A stretch of 29,461 bases of DNA, from assembly GCA_937919945.1 (NCBI GenBank), contig CALESY010000042.1, positions 1-29,461 on the forward strand, given 5' to 3'. Below the pieces are notes generated by a model, which ran no database searches, was not told the DNA's origin, and saw only the letters and a program-made list of their open reading frames with translations. The translations under genes were made by a program, and so were the position numbers. This stretch comes from an uncultured Chitinophagaceae bacterium. GTDB lineage: Bacteria; Bacteroidota; Bacteroidia; Chitinophagales; Chitinophagaceae. Positions 1-7,057 of the stretch are shown here, in pieces. Numbering within the stretch: the first letter of the stretch is position 1; each line of letters starts with the position of its first letter.

Positions 1-2
1 CA

Positions 3-68
3 TATTTTACGCCTGTATTTGAAGCGGTGGCTGCCGGTAGGTTGTATTATCTGCGGTCTGGCAAATAA
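3..68 (+). CDS. Possible C-terminal end of a gene cut by the window edge
   Basis: Frame 3 from the window edge is open for 21 codons up to a TAA and gives a protein-like end (FEAVAAGRLYYLRSGK). The upstream part is outside the window, so no family can be named. Frame 1 is also open at the edge, so this reading is not secure. The stretch 69-141 between this stop and the end of ssb holds only the inverted repeat at 99-128. Confidence 0.3.
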   Translation, partial: YFTPVFEAVAAGRLYYLRSGK

Positions 69-98
69 TACATTGCCGTATTAGATACATAGTTTGAT

Positions 99-128
99 AA
101 TGGCTGTTCTGCAAGCAGAACAGCCATT
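99..128. terminator. Perfect 14-bp inverted repeat, likely terminator of the ssb operon
   Basis: Two 14-base arms beginning AATGGCTG are perfectly complementary and separated by only AA, which gives a very stable hairpin after loop opening. It lies 14 bp past the ssb stop codon on the minus strand. No long T tract follows on either strand, so intrinsic termination is an inference; a protein-binding palindrome is the alternative. Confidence 0.5.
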
Positions 129-141
129 ATGTGCAGATAAC

Positions 142-513
142 TTAAAATGGCAGGTCGTCAGGGTTTTCCGTGTTTGTACCAGCTACTGCATTTGTTTCTT
201 TGCCTTTAGGGCGGTACAAAATGTCTATATGGTTAACATGAAAGGTAAGATAGGCGTGGTATTCGCCATCCATGCCCTTGTACGCATTGATACCCGTATG
301 TCCTGCAAGCGATACAATACTGCCTTTCGTTAGTATCTGCGCTACTTTCGTACTTATCCAATACGCACAGTTGTAGTAGCTTGTTTCTTTCTTCTTCTCG
401 CCCTGGGATGTGTACTGCCTGTTAATGGCAATACTGAACGATACTAACTGCCGTTTGTCTTTGAGTGTCTTTACCTGTGCATCTGCCGTTAGTCTGCCTG
501 TGATGATTTCCAT
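142..513 (-). CDS. ssb: Single-stranded DNA-binding protein (element-borne)
   Basis: The 123-residue protein is an OB-fold SSB. The N-terminus MEIITGRLTADAQVK, the central aromatic and basic strands (YYNCAYW) and the acidic C-terminal tail ending DDLPF are typical; in SSB that tail recruits replication and repair partners. It is shorter than chromosomal SSB (about 150-180 aa) because the linker is reduced, as is common for plasmid and ICE copies. It would coat single-stranded DNA made during conjugative transfer and replication of the element. It follows the 88-aa gene by 11 bp on the same strand, so the two probably share a transcript, and ends before the 99-128 hairpin. Family assignment is secure; the role in transfer is inferred from context. 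Confidence 0.9.
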   Translation of the reverse strand: MEIITGRLTADAQVKTLKDKRQLVSFSIAINRQYTSQGEKKKETSYYNCAYWISTKVAQILTKGSIVSLAGHTGINAYKGMDGEYHAYLTFHVNHIDILYRPKGKETNAVAGTNTENPDDLPF

Positions 514-524
514 ACTTTTCTCTT

Positions 525-791
525 TTATTGGTTAAACAATCCCATTTGGTTAAATACCTGTACTCCGTATCTGTTGTTACGCTGTACATATCCTGCTATG
601 TACCTGACGGTAATTTCTTCGTTGTTCAATATCGCCCAAGCAGCTATCAATGCTTTAGAGCGATTGACTGTCTGTTTGCGTTTCTGAATATCCCAACTGA
701 GTTTCATCAGCAATGATTTTCGTTTTGTCTGTGTAGTCATATATGCTTCTTTTAGTAGTTTAAAATCCATGTCGGCTATGATTATATGCAC
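525..791 (-). CDS. Small hypothetical protein upstream of ssb
   Basis: An 88-residue, basic, mostly helical protein that I do not assign to a named family. The segment SKALIAAWAILNNEEITVRYI is well formed, and composition is protein-like throughout. An internal Met at residue 8 (MDFKLLKEAY, start near 770) is an equally good initiation site and would give 81 aa. It is the first gene of a two-gene minus-strand operon with ssb. A role in element DNA metabolism is suggested only by this linkage. The region upstream (792-1077) contains inverted repeats rather than a clear promoter. Confidence 0.6.
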   Translation of the reverse strand: MHIIIADMDFKLLKEAYMTTQTKRKSLLMKLSWDIQKRKQTVNRSKALIAAWAILNNEEITVRYIAGYVQRNNRYGVQVFNQMGLFNQ

Positions 792-820
792 GGCGTTATG
801 CCTCTCTACAGCACTCAGAA

Positions 821-987
821 AAGGCAGGCAAGGTTTTTTAAATGAATACGCTCTCCATAGCGTATCCTGCCTATATGTCCGAGTAGGAAGATTCTTTTAA
901 AAACTTTGCAAGCGCAAGTATGGAGCGCAGACCTTTCCTGCCTTGCATGTGTGCGAACCTTTGCAGGCAAGCCGTGCATGACTTGCC
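821..987. other. Intergenic region with nested inverted repeats (possible structured RNA or leader)
   Basis: This non-coding stretch between the divergent ssb operon and the ardC-like gene has clustered hairpins. AGGCAGG (822-828) pairs with CCTGCCT (866-872) and encloses a perfect 7-bp hairpin ATACGCT/AGCGTAT (846-852, 859-865). AAGGCAGG (821-828) can alternatively pair with CCTGCCTT (937-944). GGCAAG/CTTGCC pair at 966-971 and 982-987. The competing CCTGCC partners could allow alternative folds. I see no long T tract and no recognised RNA family, so an untranslated leader, a small RNA or a transfer-related site all remain possible. Confidence 0.4.
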
Positions 988-1077
988 GAAAGAGGCAATT
1001 ATTTACTACTACTGCATGGAGGATATAACTGTACACTGAAAGAGATATATCATTCTTTCACAATTAAACAGTACACA

Positions 1078-1977
1078 ATGCAAGAAACAACCAATGCACA
1101 GACAGCGCAGCCTGTAAAAGATGTATATGCCCTTGTAACGGAGCGCATCGTAGCCCAATTAGAAAAAGGCATCGTGCCGTGGCGCAAGCCTTGGACAGAT
1201 GCAGGGATGCCCAGAAACCTTGTAAGTGGCAAAGCGTATAGAGGGTTAAACCTCATACTGTTATCCATGCTCGGCTATGAGCAAAACCTGTTTTTGACTT
1301 TTAAGCAAGTCAATGACTTAGGTGGCAAAGTAAAAAGAGACGAACAAGGACACATGGTTACGTTCTGGAAACAGCCTGAGAAAAAAGAGGCTGGCGAGGA
1401 AGTGGTAGAAGATGCAGAAAGACGAAAGTCTATACTGCGCTACTATATGGTCTTTAACATCTCCCAATGCGAGCTACCAGACAAGTACCAGTTACCTGAA
1501 ATAGAGCCTATGGCAAACCTTGCCTCTGAGGCAGTGTATGAGGATATGCCTAATAAGCCAGCTATTCGGTTCAAGGAGCAACAGGCGTATTACAATCCAT
1601 TACAGGATTTTATAAATATGCCCAAGCAGAAAAGCTTTGAAAGTAACGATGCCTATTATGCCACACTCTTTCACGAACTGATGCACTCGACAGGACATTA
1701 CTCTCGCTGTAACAGAAGGGATCTGATAGAGATGTCGGAGTTTGGGTCAGATGCCTATTCTAATGAGGAACTGACAGCAGAGATTGGAGCGTGTTACTTA
1801 GCGCAACTGACTGGCATATCTTCTCAATTTGAACAAAGTGCCGCGTATATACAGAACTGGATACTCAAACTGAAGTTTGATAAGCGGCTGATATTTACAG
1901 CAGCAGGTAATGCGCAGAAAGGGGTGGATTATATTTTGGGGATACAGGCTGATACAGATGAGTCAAAGACGGACTGA
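1078..1977 (+). CDS. ArdC-like antirestriction / zincin-like metallopeptidase domain protein
   Basis: The 299-residue protein has the two-part ArdC layout. The N-terminal ssDNA-binding domain (about residues 12-125) shows the family pattern VTERIVAQLEKGIVPWRKPW, then GKAYRGLN and LTFKQ. The C-terminal zincin domain has HELMH at 199-203 followed by GHYSR, and a downstream Glu in ELTAEIGA (residue 235) as the likely third zinc ligand. ArdC-type proteins protect incoming single-stranded DNA from restriction during conjugation and are common on plasmids and ICEs. Full length and motifs are intact. It sits alone between a structured intergenic region and a strong terminator. Family is secure; the protease activity is not proven by sequence. 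Confidence 0.88.
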   Translation: MQETTNAQTAQPVKDVYALVTERIVAQLEKGIVPWRKPWTDAGMPRNLVSGKAYRGLNLILLSMLGYEQNLFLTFKQVNDLGGKVKRDEQGHMVTFWKQPEKKEAGEEVVEDAERRKSILRYYMVFNISQCELPDKYQLPEIEPMANLASEAVYEDMPNKPAIRFKEQQAYYNPLQDFINMPKQKSFESNDAYYATLFHELMHSTGHYSRCNRRDLIEMSEFGSDAYSNEELTAEIGACYLAQLTGISSQFEQSAAYIQNWILKLKFDKRLIFTAAGNAQKGVDYILGIQADTDESKTD

Positions 1978-2018
1978 TTGGTTTTGTTCTATTTGATGTG
2001 TACAGGGGTTAGGTATAC

Positions 2019-2049
2019 AAGGCTCAACGTTTTGACGTTGGGCTTTTTT
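2019..2049 (+). terminator. Intrinsic terminator of the ardC-like gene
   Basis: AAGGCTCAACGT (2019-2030) pairs with ACGTTGGGCTTT (2035-2046) through 12 bp, two of them G-U, around a TTTG loop. A T run continues to 2049. It lies about 40 bp past the ardC-like stop codon. Confidence 0.85.
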
Positions 2050-2142
2050 ATTGTAGTGAGGTCTGCATGAAAGCTATGTATCACAAGCAGTTTTTTGCAT
2101 CGGTTCATATTTTGTTTAGCAATTCTTTAATACAATAACAGT

Positions 2143-2161
2143 ATGCTTTTCATAAAAGCAT
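2143..2161 (+). promoter_or_regulatory. Hairpin immediately before the methylase-like start codon
   Basis: ATGCTTTT (2143-2150) and AAAAGCAT (2154-2161) form a perfect 8-bp inverted repeat with a CAT loop, ending 3 bp before the ATG at 2165. In RNA it would cover the ribosome-binding region; in DNA it could be an operator. The rest of the 1978-2164 gap contains only the ardC terminator. Confidence 0.35.
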
Positions 2162-2164
2162 TCT

Positions 2165-2932
2165 ATGAAAAGTAAACAAGATACATTCGCCTCTTTGATG
2201 GACGATTTTCAGTACCATTTTGACAAAGCCGTTGTATTCGATGACTTCCTGACTATGACGATAGCTTCATTTGGTCAAAATCCGCTTGTCAAACTATCCT
2301 ATGACGAAGAGTTATACCTGGAAGCCATTGGTAAGTATAAGCATCACAAACTGGTAGATCATATTCCCAAACTACTCACTTGTCTGATTATGGAAATGGA
2401 AGAACAAATCGGCAGTTCGTCTGGTAATGATGTGCTCGGTACTTACTACGAACAAAACTTTTCCAAAAAAGGCAGCCAACAGTTTTTCACGCCCTGGCAT
2501 ATCTGCCAGTTCATGGCAAGCACTTTGGGTAGCAAGACATCGGAAGAACCCCTGCGTATTCTTGACCCCTGCTGCGGTAGTGGCAGGATGCTGGTCTGCG
2601 GCGCAAACCACTTGGGTAAGCAGCATTATTACTTCGGGATAGACATAGACCACACTTGTGTAAAAATGACTGCTCTGAACCTTTTTCTCAATGGCGTATT
2701 ACACGGAGAGGTGATGTGGGCGGATGCACTCTCGCCGAATGATTTTCGGATGTGTTATAAACTGTCCTACCAGCCATTCGGGATATTCAGGCTTACAGAC
2801 AAGGAGCATTCGTATCTATGGCATTGTCACAAAAACAGTTTTTATACGCGATCTAAAGGCAGTTCGCTTAGTTTGCCATCTGAGGATGGAGATACAGCTA
2901 ATCCCGATGCCTCGCAACTAACACTATTCTAA
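2165..2932 (+). CDS. N-6 DNA methylase-like protein lacking the catalytic NPPY motif
   Basis: A 255-residue protein of the type I-like N6-adenine methylase fold. Visible are the QFFTPWHICQFM segment (106-117) and the AdoMet-binding motif I DPCCGSGRM (134-142). These are followed by the acidic GIDID strand (158-162) and ADAL (187-190), the positions expected for motifs II and III. The catalytic motif IV ([DN]PP[FY]) expected next is absent: the chain instead reads SYQPFGIF and soon ends, without a target-recognition domain. Such orphan methylase-like proteins occur on Bacteroidota mobile elements, but their function is unclear. It may bind AdoMet without methylating, or carry a degenerate site. 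There is no cognate restriction gene. A terminator follows directly. Confidence 0.75.
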   Translation: MKSKQDTFASLMDDFQYHFDKAVVFDDFLTMTIASFGQNPLVKLSYDEELYLEAIGKYKHHKLVDHIPKLLTCLIMEMEEQIGSSSGNDVLGTYYEQNFSKKGSQQFFTPWHICQFMASTLGSKTSEEPLRILDPCCGSGRMLVCGANHLGKQHYYFGIDIDHTCVKMTALNLFLNGVLHGEVMWADALSPNDFRMCYKLSYQPFGIFRLTDKEHSYLWHCHKNSFYTRSKGSSLSLPSEDGDTANPDASQLTLF

Positions 2933-2957
2933 GCAGCCCAGAAAGGCTGCTTATTTT
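2931..2957 (+). terminator. Intrinsic terminator overlapping the methylase-like stop
   Basis: AAGCAGCC (2931-2938) and GGCTGCTT (2945-2952) form a perfect 8-bp hairpin with a six-base loop, followed by a T-rich run (TTATTTTAT). Confidence 0.75.
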
Positions 2958-3030
2958 ATAGCTCCACAGTTTCTTTTGCTTCTTGTTCTTTCCTGCTTTC
3001 GCTATCATTTTTTAGTGCTATACTGCCCCT

Positions 3031-3492
3031 ATGCAATACCTAAACAGGCTGAAACTGGAACTGGTAAGAGGTGAGTTTGAAAACCCTATTAAAGGACAGG
3101 TACGAGAACCTGCCCAGATGTACGCTGTATTCAAGGATATTAAGAACTGGGCCAAAGAAACTGCTATCGGTGTGTATATGAGCGACAATTTAGAGCTAAA
3201 CAGTTACGAAATACATTCTGTTGGCGGTGAGAAATACAGCGTTATACTTCCCGAAGAAATATTCCGTAGTGCTATCCTAACCCGTTCCAAATACATTGTT
3301 TTAATCCATAACCATCCGTCAGGTATGGCAAAACCATCTGAGGAAGATTGGGAAGTAATAAAGCTACTACAGGAACAATCTATCGTTATGAACCGCCGTT
3401 TACTGGATTTTATCATCGTAGGAGAAACGTCATACTGGAGCTTGTTTGAACATACTGATGGTGGTGAATATACGCTTGGTACTATTGGCTAA
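3031..3492 (+). CDS. radC: RadC-type JAB (MPN+) domain protein
   Basis: The 153-residue protein is a RadC-family JAB domain. The metal-binding signature HNHPSG (H93, H95) is followed by PSEED, whose D106 is the usual acidic ligand; the strand GVYMSDNLELNSYEIHSVG precedes it. It lacks the N-terminal helix-hairpin-helix part of chromosomal RadC, like most mobile-element copies. Despite the historical name, a DNA-repair role is doubtful. Element-borne RadC proteins are widespread next to antirestriction genes, as here, but their substrate is unknown. No promoter match is obvious in the 73-bp gap after the preceding terminator. Confidence 0.9.
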   Translation: MQYLNRLKLELVRGEFENPIKGQVREPAQMYAVFKDIKNWAKETAIGVYMSDNLELNSYEIHSVGGEKYSVILPEEIFRSAILTRSKYIVLIHNHPSGMAKPSEEDWEVIKLLQEQSIVMNRRLLDFIIVGETSYWSLFEHTDGGEYTLGTIG

Positions 3493-3549
3493 ACTCTCTA
3501 AACAGCTTTTATGTTGAGCATAGCGAATACAATCTAACATTATTGCTCG

Positions 3550-3965
3550 CCGTTAAAACGCAATGACCGAAGTATTGAGAGAATGGAGTTGCGAGTAGCC
3601 AAAGGCTGGCGCGAATTTATTAAGGCGATAGCCGCAAATTCGCACAATGCAGGATGTTGCGGTGGCATGTAAATGAGCGTAGGTGTGTAGCAATATCCGT
3701 AATGCAGCCGTTGGCTCAGCAGGCGAGCACAGACAAAGGGGTGCGTATGGACTGTAGGCTCTGTGAAGCGAATACAGACGTGCCGGATGGCGTGTGTGTA
3801 ATGAGCAAGCAGTTAAGCCTACAGGACAGGGAGCATCCATGAGGCTTTTATACGAGCAGCAAAGAGTATGACAGTTCGCTCTTGTGGGTGTTGATAGCAA
3901 GCGAAAGCGGCTACAATACCCATAAGAAAAACGACCTCTTGGATTACAAGTGGTCGTTTTAGAAA
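3550..3965 (+). ncRNA. Candidate structured non-coding RNA of unknown family
   Basis: About 400 bases without a convincing gene but with successive RNA-like hairpins. GCGAATTT (3611-3618) pairs with AAATTCGC (3636-3643) around an inner GGC-GATA-GCC hairpin (3624-3633). CTGTAGGCT (3752-3760) pairs perfectly with AGCCTACAG (3816-3824), enclosing ACGTGCC/GGCGTGT with G-U pairs around a GGAT loop (3778-3795). GGGTGTTG (3886-3893) pairs with CAATACCC (3914-3921), then TAGC with GCTA, then GC-GAAA-GC with a GNRA tetraloop. A very strong terminator hairpin follows at 3928-3960. G-U pairs and the GAAA loop argue for RNA on the plus strand. It does not look like tmRNA, RNase P RNA or a group II intron to me. 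The 5' end is a guess. Confidence 0.5.
3928..3960 (+). terminator. Strong intrinsic terminator at the end of the candidate ncRNA
   Basis: AAAACGACC (3928-3936) pairs with GGTCGTTTT (3952-3960) and, inside a single T-T mismatch, CTTG pairs with CAAG around a GATTA loop. The near-symmetric A/T ends mean it could work on both strands. Confidence 0.75.
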
Positions 3966-4076
3966 TGGCGTACTATTTGCCGAGTGTAAAAGGCGAATTC
4001 CTTTTAATGGGCATAAATATTTGTAAAAAAACAAAATGACTATATCATTTTTTCCATATTTTAATTAACTTTATTA

Positions 4077-4110
4077 GGTGTAGTAATAACTCAATTGTTC
4101 TTAATACACC
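4077..4110. promoter_or_regulatory. 34-bp imperfect palindrome in the AT-rich gap before the 4158 gene
   Basis: GGTGTA-TAA-AAC on the left mirrors GTT-TTA-TACACC on the right with single mismatches between blocks and a TCAATT centre. A smaller hairpin AAAAGG/CCTTTT lies at 3988-4005. The long symmetric site 48 bp before a start codon suggests an operator or a weak terminator. Nothing else is visible between 3966 and 4157. Confidence 0.35.
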
Positions 4111-4157
4111 CAAAAAATTAAATCGGTATATCATAAATTAGTAAATGCACGATAAAT

Positions 4158-4484
4158 ATGAACAAATATATTTTGCTGAGCTTTTTTCTATTAAACACGT
4201 TAATGTGCTTTTCGCAGAGTAGGCTATTTATGTCAGGTAAAAAAGATCACAACACTTTTATGAACTTAATGACCTCAACTACACAATACAAAACTCTCGT
4301 AAACAAAATTGATTCTATGAAGTCAGGAAGTGTACACGCTATTATTGAATCCAAAAATATTGAGGATAAAAAAAGGAGAAAATATTATTATGGAAGTATC
4401 ATTCGTTATGACGTCAAAATGAATGAAATCGAAAGATATTCTTTTGCCTTTTCTAGGAAAAATCAAACTCTACAAGAAATGTAG
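4158..4484 (+). CDS. Small secreted hypothetical protein
   Basis: The 108-residue product begins with a clear signal peptide: MNKY, a hydrophobic stretch LLSFFLLNTLMCF, then SQS as a likely cleavage site near residue 20. The mature part is basic and Lys/Ser rich (SGKKDHN, DKKRRKYYYG) and has no motif I recognise. Its stop codon abuts the stop of gwsS on the other strand with no gap, so the two genes converge. Base composition matches the AT-rich cargo. Being secreted and beside a peptide-modification operon it could act with that system, but there is no direct evidence. Confidence 0.6.
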   Translation: MNKYILLSFFLLNTLMCFSQSRLFMSGKKDHNTFMNLMTSTTQYKTLVNKIDSMKSGSVHAIIESKNIEDKKRRKYYYGSIIRYDVKMNEIERYSFAFSRKNQTLQEM

Positions 4485-5564
4485 TTATTTATTCATACCA
4501 TAATGATTTATTGCATCAATTTTCAAAATATTCTCTTCCCAATTTCTCCAGACACCATTTATTAAATCGTATCCGCACTTTAATGGCTTGCTTAATAAAT
4601 CTGTGGGGTCTTCAAGATATGCTCTACAATCAGTACAAATTTCCCTAAATTCACAATCCTTACAAATAAGTATTGTATTCTTGTTAATAGTATCGTACTT
4701 TTTAAAGTTAGCTAGATTAATAACACTATTCAATAAGGTATTATTTATATTTCCATAACTTTCAGCAAGGCTTGGACACTTTCTAATATTACCTAAAACA
4801 TCAATTGCAATTTTCCTGTTTAAACATGTATTAAACATCTTAGATTCATGTATATGGTCAGGTGTAATACTAAAATTAGAAGGTGCAATACTGCCGCAGC
4901 ATTTTTCTGATGTAACTTCAGTTAAAACATGATGAATGTTGTGATAATTGTTTTTATTCATGCTATTGAAGAAATGGTCAGGGGTTGAATGTATATATAC
5001 AGTCAATATCCTATCCTGATTATCAATAACTGTTGATAATAAATTATAATCTAGTAATACATCATACTTTAATAAGACTTCAACATAAATAATATCTGTA
5101 TCACTAATATTTTTTATTAGCTGCGAAAAAAAAAATGATACGTCAATTTTTTCAAATGTTCTGATTTGAAGGAATTTGCAGTTGACGTCATTAAGTTGTG
5201 ATATTACAGCCAAATTATTTTCAATATTGATACTATTTATATCAATAATTGAATTAGTAATTTTGTAAGGGGAATCCCAAACGTAGCTTTTTATTGGGAA
5301 ATTCTCAATATTGGCGACAAATGTACCAAAGCTGTTAGCAAGCAAAAATTCATAGTATTCATTAATAATCTTTACATCATCTTCATCATATTCGGTAAGA
5401 ATATCATTTAGAGTAGTGTTTCTTTTAACAGTTAAAAAGTGATAAAGATCATTGGGAATTTTATAGTATTTCCTTGATTTGGTATCAATTATTAGCGATC
5501 TATACTTTCCTTTAGTAATATAAACATGGGAGTATAAAATAAAATATTGATTCATGTTCGTCAT
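4485..5564 (-). CDS. gwsS: Grasp-with-spasm system SPASM domain peptide maturase
   Basis: The 359-residue protein ends in a SPASM domain. C247 and C263 fit CX10GX4C, followed by C301, C304, C310 and C313 (CX2CX5CX2C) and a last C330. These are the seven cysteines that bind auxiliary Fe-S clusters in SPASM maturases. The N-terminal 80 residues resemble a PqqD-like peptide-recognition fold. There is no CX3CX2C radical-SAM motif anywhere, which is the hallmark of the grasp-with-spasm SPASM partner. It is expected to work with the ATP-grasp enzyme on a ribosomal precursor, but its chemistry is not known to me. Its ATG overlaps the stop of the 63-aa gene (ATGA), so translation is coupled. It is the last gene of the operon. 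Confidence 0.85.
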   Translation of the reverse strand: MTNMNQYFILYSHVYITKGKYRSLIIDTKSRKYYKIPNDLYHFLTVKRNTTLNDILTEYDEDDVKIINEYYEFLLANSFGTFVANIENFPIKSYVWDSPYKITNSIIDINSINIENNLAVISQLNDVNCKFLQIRTFEKIDVSFFFSQLIKNISDTDIIYVEVLLKYDVLLDYNLLSTVIDNQDRILTVYIHSTPDHFFNSMNKNNYHNIHHVLTEVTSEKCCGSIAPSNFSITPDHIHESKMFNTCLNRKIAIDVLGNIRKCPSLAESYGNINNTLLNSVINLANFKKYDTINKNTILICKDCEFREICTDCRAYLEDPTDLLSKPLKCGYDLINGVWRNWEENILKIDAINHYGMNK

Positions 5565-5752
5565 AATACCTGAGATATTAGCTTATAGCATTTATAACAC
5601 TCATAATACTTTGTATTAATTTTATTTGACTTAATCATCTTTACTTTTCGTGTAGCACCTTTACTAAGTTCTACCATTTCCATTTTTTGAATATTAATTG
5701 GCAATGCATTGTTTGATAACAATTCTTTCAACTCTTCAATACGCAATATCAT
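5561..5752 (-). CDS. 63-aa protein between the two maturases (precursor or accessory)
   Basis: A short protein locked into the maturase operon: its ATG overlaps the gwsG stop and its stop overlaps the gwsS start, both as ATGA. The N-terminus (MILRIEELKELLSNN) is a likely amphipathic helix, the middle is basic, and the end carries YYECYKCYK with two cysteines. I do not recognise the family. It could be a precursor peptide with a Cys/Tyr core, or a small accessory or recognition subunit. Stoichiometric production with both enzymes through coupling favours an accessory subunit slightly. The real coding status is well supported by the two overlaps. Confidence 0.65.
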   Translation of the reverse strand: MILRIEELKELLSNNALPINIQKMEMVELSKGATRKVKMIKSNKINTKYYECYKCYKLISQVL

Positions 5753-6699
5753 AAAACTTTAGCAATTTCTTTTTCTAAATAGTAATTACAATATACCGAT
5801 AAAAAGTTAAACTGGCCATCTGGATTTACCTCTAAAAAAACATAATTACCCAGTGTGTCTAAAATTAAGTCGATAGAGCCATAATTTAATTTCAAATCAT
5901 GCATTAAGGAGCGGATTTTAGTATCAATATTAGAGGGAAGTAAATATGGTGCATACTCCAATAAGTCATAATTCTTTCTAAAATCGGCAGATGTTTCACT
6001 ATGATTCTGAGAAAAGATTGCCATAGAGTATGTTTGTCCAAATAGGTAAAACACTCTTATCTCAATTTCTTTTTTAATGTTTTTTTGAAATAATGTTGGC
6101 AAATAATGATTTGCTAAATTATTGATATCATAGTCTTCAAGTATAACAGTAAGAGTTCTATAATGTAAATTTGTTGATTTGCATTGGATGTTATTATCAA
6201 TACTTTTGGAAATTATTGAATGATTCTTTTTAAATTCTAATGTATTGCTGTTAGTGGTTGTAATCAATGTATCAGGTATAATGAACCCATGTTGCATTGC
6301 TTTGATTAGTACTATATTCTTATTTAATGAATATTTAAAGTAGCTACCAATAACAATTGGGGCAACTTCAAAAATATAATGAATTAGTTCTTCTAAGCTA
6401 TGTTGCTCTCGAAATAATAAAGTAGAAATATCATTAATGTTGGATTCATCAATGAATGGTTTATACTCCTCAATAGACAAAAAAAATCCTCTCCACCAAA
6501 CACTTTTAATAGTTGCAAAATCAATTATACAATCTTTTGTTTGTATTAATAAAGATGTGCTACTACCATTTAAAGTGATAGTAACTTCAGTAATTAGTGT
6601 ATCGGAGTTAATTCTTAAAAAGTCTTTATTAAGATATATAAGCCAGTCAACTACCTCATTTGCAGTTGAATCATCGTCATTAACTAACAATAAAATCAT
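5749..6699 (-). CDS. gwsG: Grasp-with-spasm system ATP-grasp peptide maturase
   Basis: A 316-residue ATP-grasp ligase of the MvdC/MvdD-like peptide-maturase group. The pre-ATP-grasp domain contains IKSVWWRGFF (64-73), the family's aromatic-Arg signature. Nucleotide-binding elements follow: ISK (163-165), FQKNI (204-208) and EIRVFYLF (213-220). The metal-binding residues are D277 in YGSIDLIL, and E290 and N292 in FLEVNPDGQF. Relatives use ATP to link Asp/Glu side chains to Thr/Ser or Lys side chains in a ribosomal precursor (omega-ester or omega-amide rings). Here it lies 15 bp after the 89-aa gene and overlaps the 63-aa gene, placing it at the core of the operon. Family is secure; the actual substrate is inferred from context. 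Confidence 0.9.
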   Translation of the reverse strand: MILLLVNDDDSTANEVVDWLIYLNKDFLRINSDTLITEVTITLNGSSTSLLIQTKDCIIDFATIKSVWWRGFFLSIEEYKPFIDESNINDISTLLFREQHSLEELIHYIFEVAPIVIGSYFKYSLNKNIVLIKAMQHGFIIPDTLITTTNSNTLEFKKNHSIISKSIDNNIQCKSTNLHYRTLTVILEDYDINNLANHYLPTLFQKNIKKEIEIRVFYLFGQTYSMAIFSQNHSETSADFRKNYDLLEYAPYLLPSNIDTKIRSLMHDLKLNYGSIDLILDTLGNYVFLEVNPDGQFNFLSVYCNYYLEKEIAKVL

Positions 6700-6714
6700 C
6701 GTCTGATGAGTTAG

Positions 6715-6984
6715 TTATGGTAGAGAATCTGGATTAAACGAAAAGTGAATAGTCTCCCAATGCCAAAACAGAAAACTATGTTTATAAACTTTATCATATA
6801 GGTGCTTGGGAGCTGTTAGAGCGTCAATTACTGTGTCAGTATTTTTTACAAACTGCTTTCCAGCATCAAAAACTATATTGGGTCTAGGTGTATCTATACT
6901 GAAATCGAAACTCGGTTCAGTTGTTTGATTTAGGCTCTCTAAAATCGTTTTTTGGGCATACTCAACAACCTTTTTATCTATCAT
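6715..6984 (-). CDS. 89-aa candidate precursor with aromatic C-terminal motif
   Basis: A small protein just 15 bp upstream of gwsG. Its C-terminus (SFLFWHWETIHF, ending DSLP) aligns with that of the 107-aa protein at 7298-7621. Both have FL-[FW]-W-x-W at the same distance from the end and finish in Pro. The middle parts also match (FDAGKQFVKNTD against ISTGKKVLIGTSE). The N-terminal 20 residues form a likely helix (KKVVEYAQKTILESLN) that could serve as a leader. The tail holds Glu, Thr, Ser and Asp, residues that ATP-grasp maturases join. I infer a substrate of GwsG/GwsS; an unmodified partner protein is the alternative. No annotated family is recognised. Confidence 0.6.
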   Translation of the reverse strand: MIDKKVVEYAQKTILESLNQTTEPSFDFSIDTPRPNIVFDAGKQFVKNTDTVIDALTAPKHLYDKVYKHSFLFWHWETIHFSFNPDSLP

Positions 6985-7057
6985 ATTACAATATTAAAAA
7001 AGAAAATGGCGATCATAAATAAACTACTAACTAAGTTAACAATCTAAAAGAGGAAAA

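Noticed and set aside
815..1036. A 73-codon minus-strand frame between ssb operon and ardC-like gene
   Set aside because: The region is dominated by inverted repeats and the translation has no recognisable character.
3553..3900. A 115-codon minus-strand open frame over the candidate ncRNA
   Set aside because: The translation is Cys/His/Leu-rich and low in protein-like pattern, and the strand bears hairpins with G-U pairs in the plus orientation. Taken as a chance frame.
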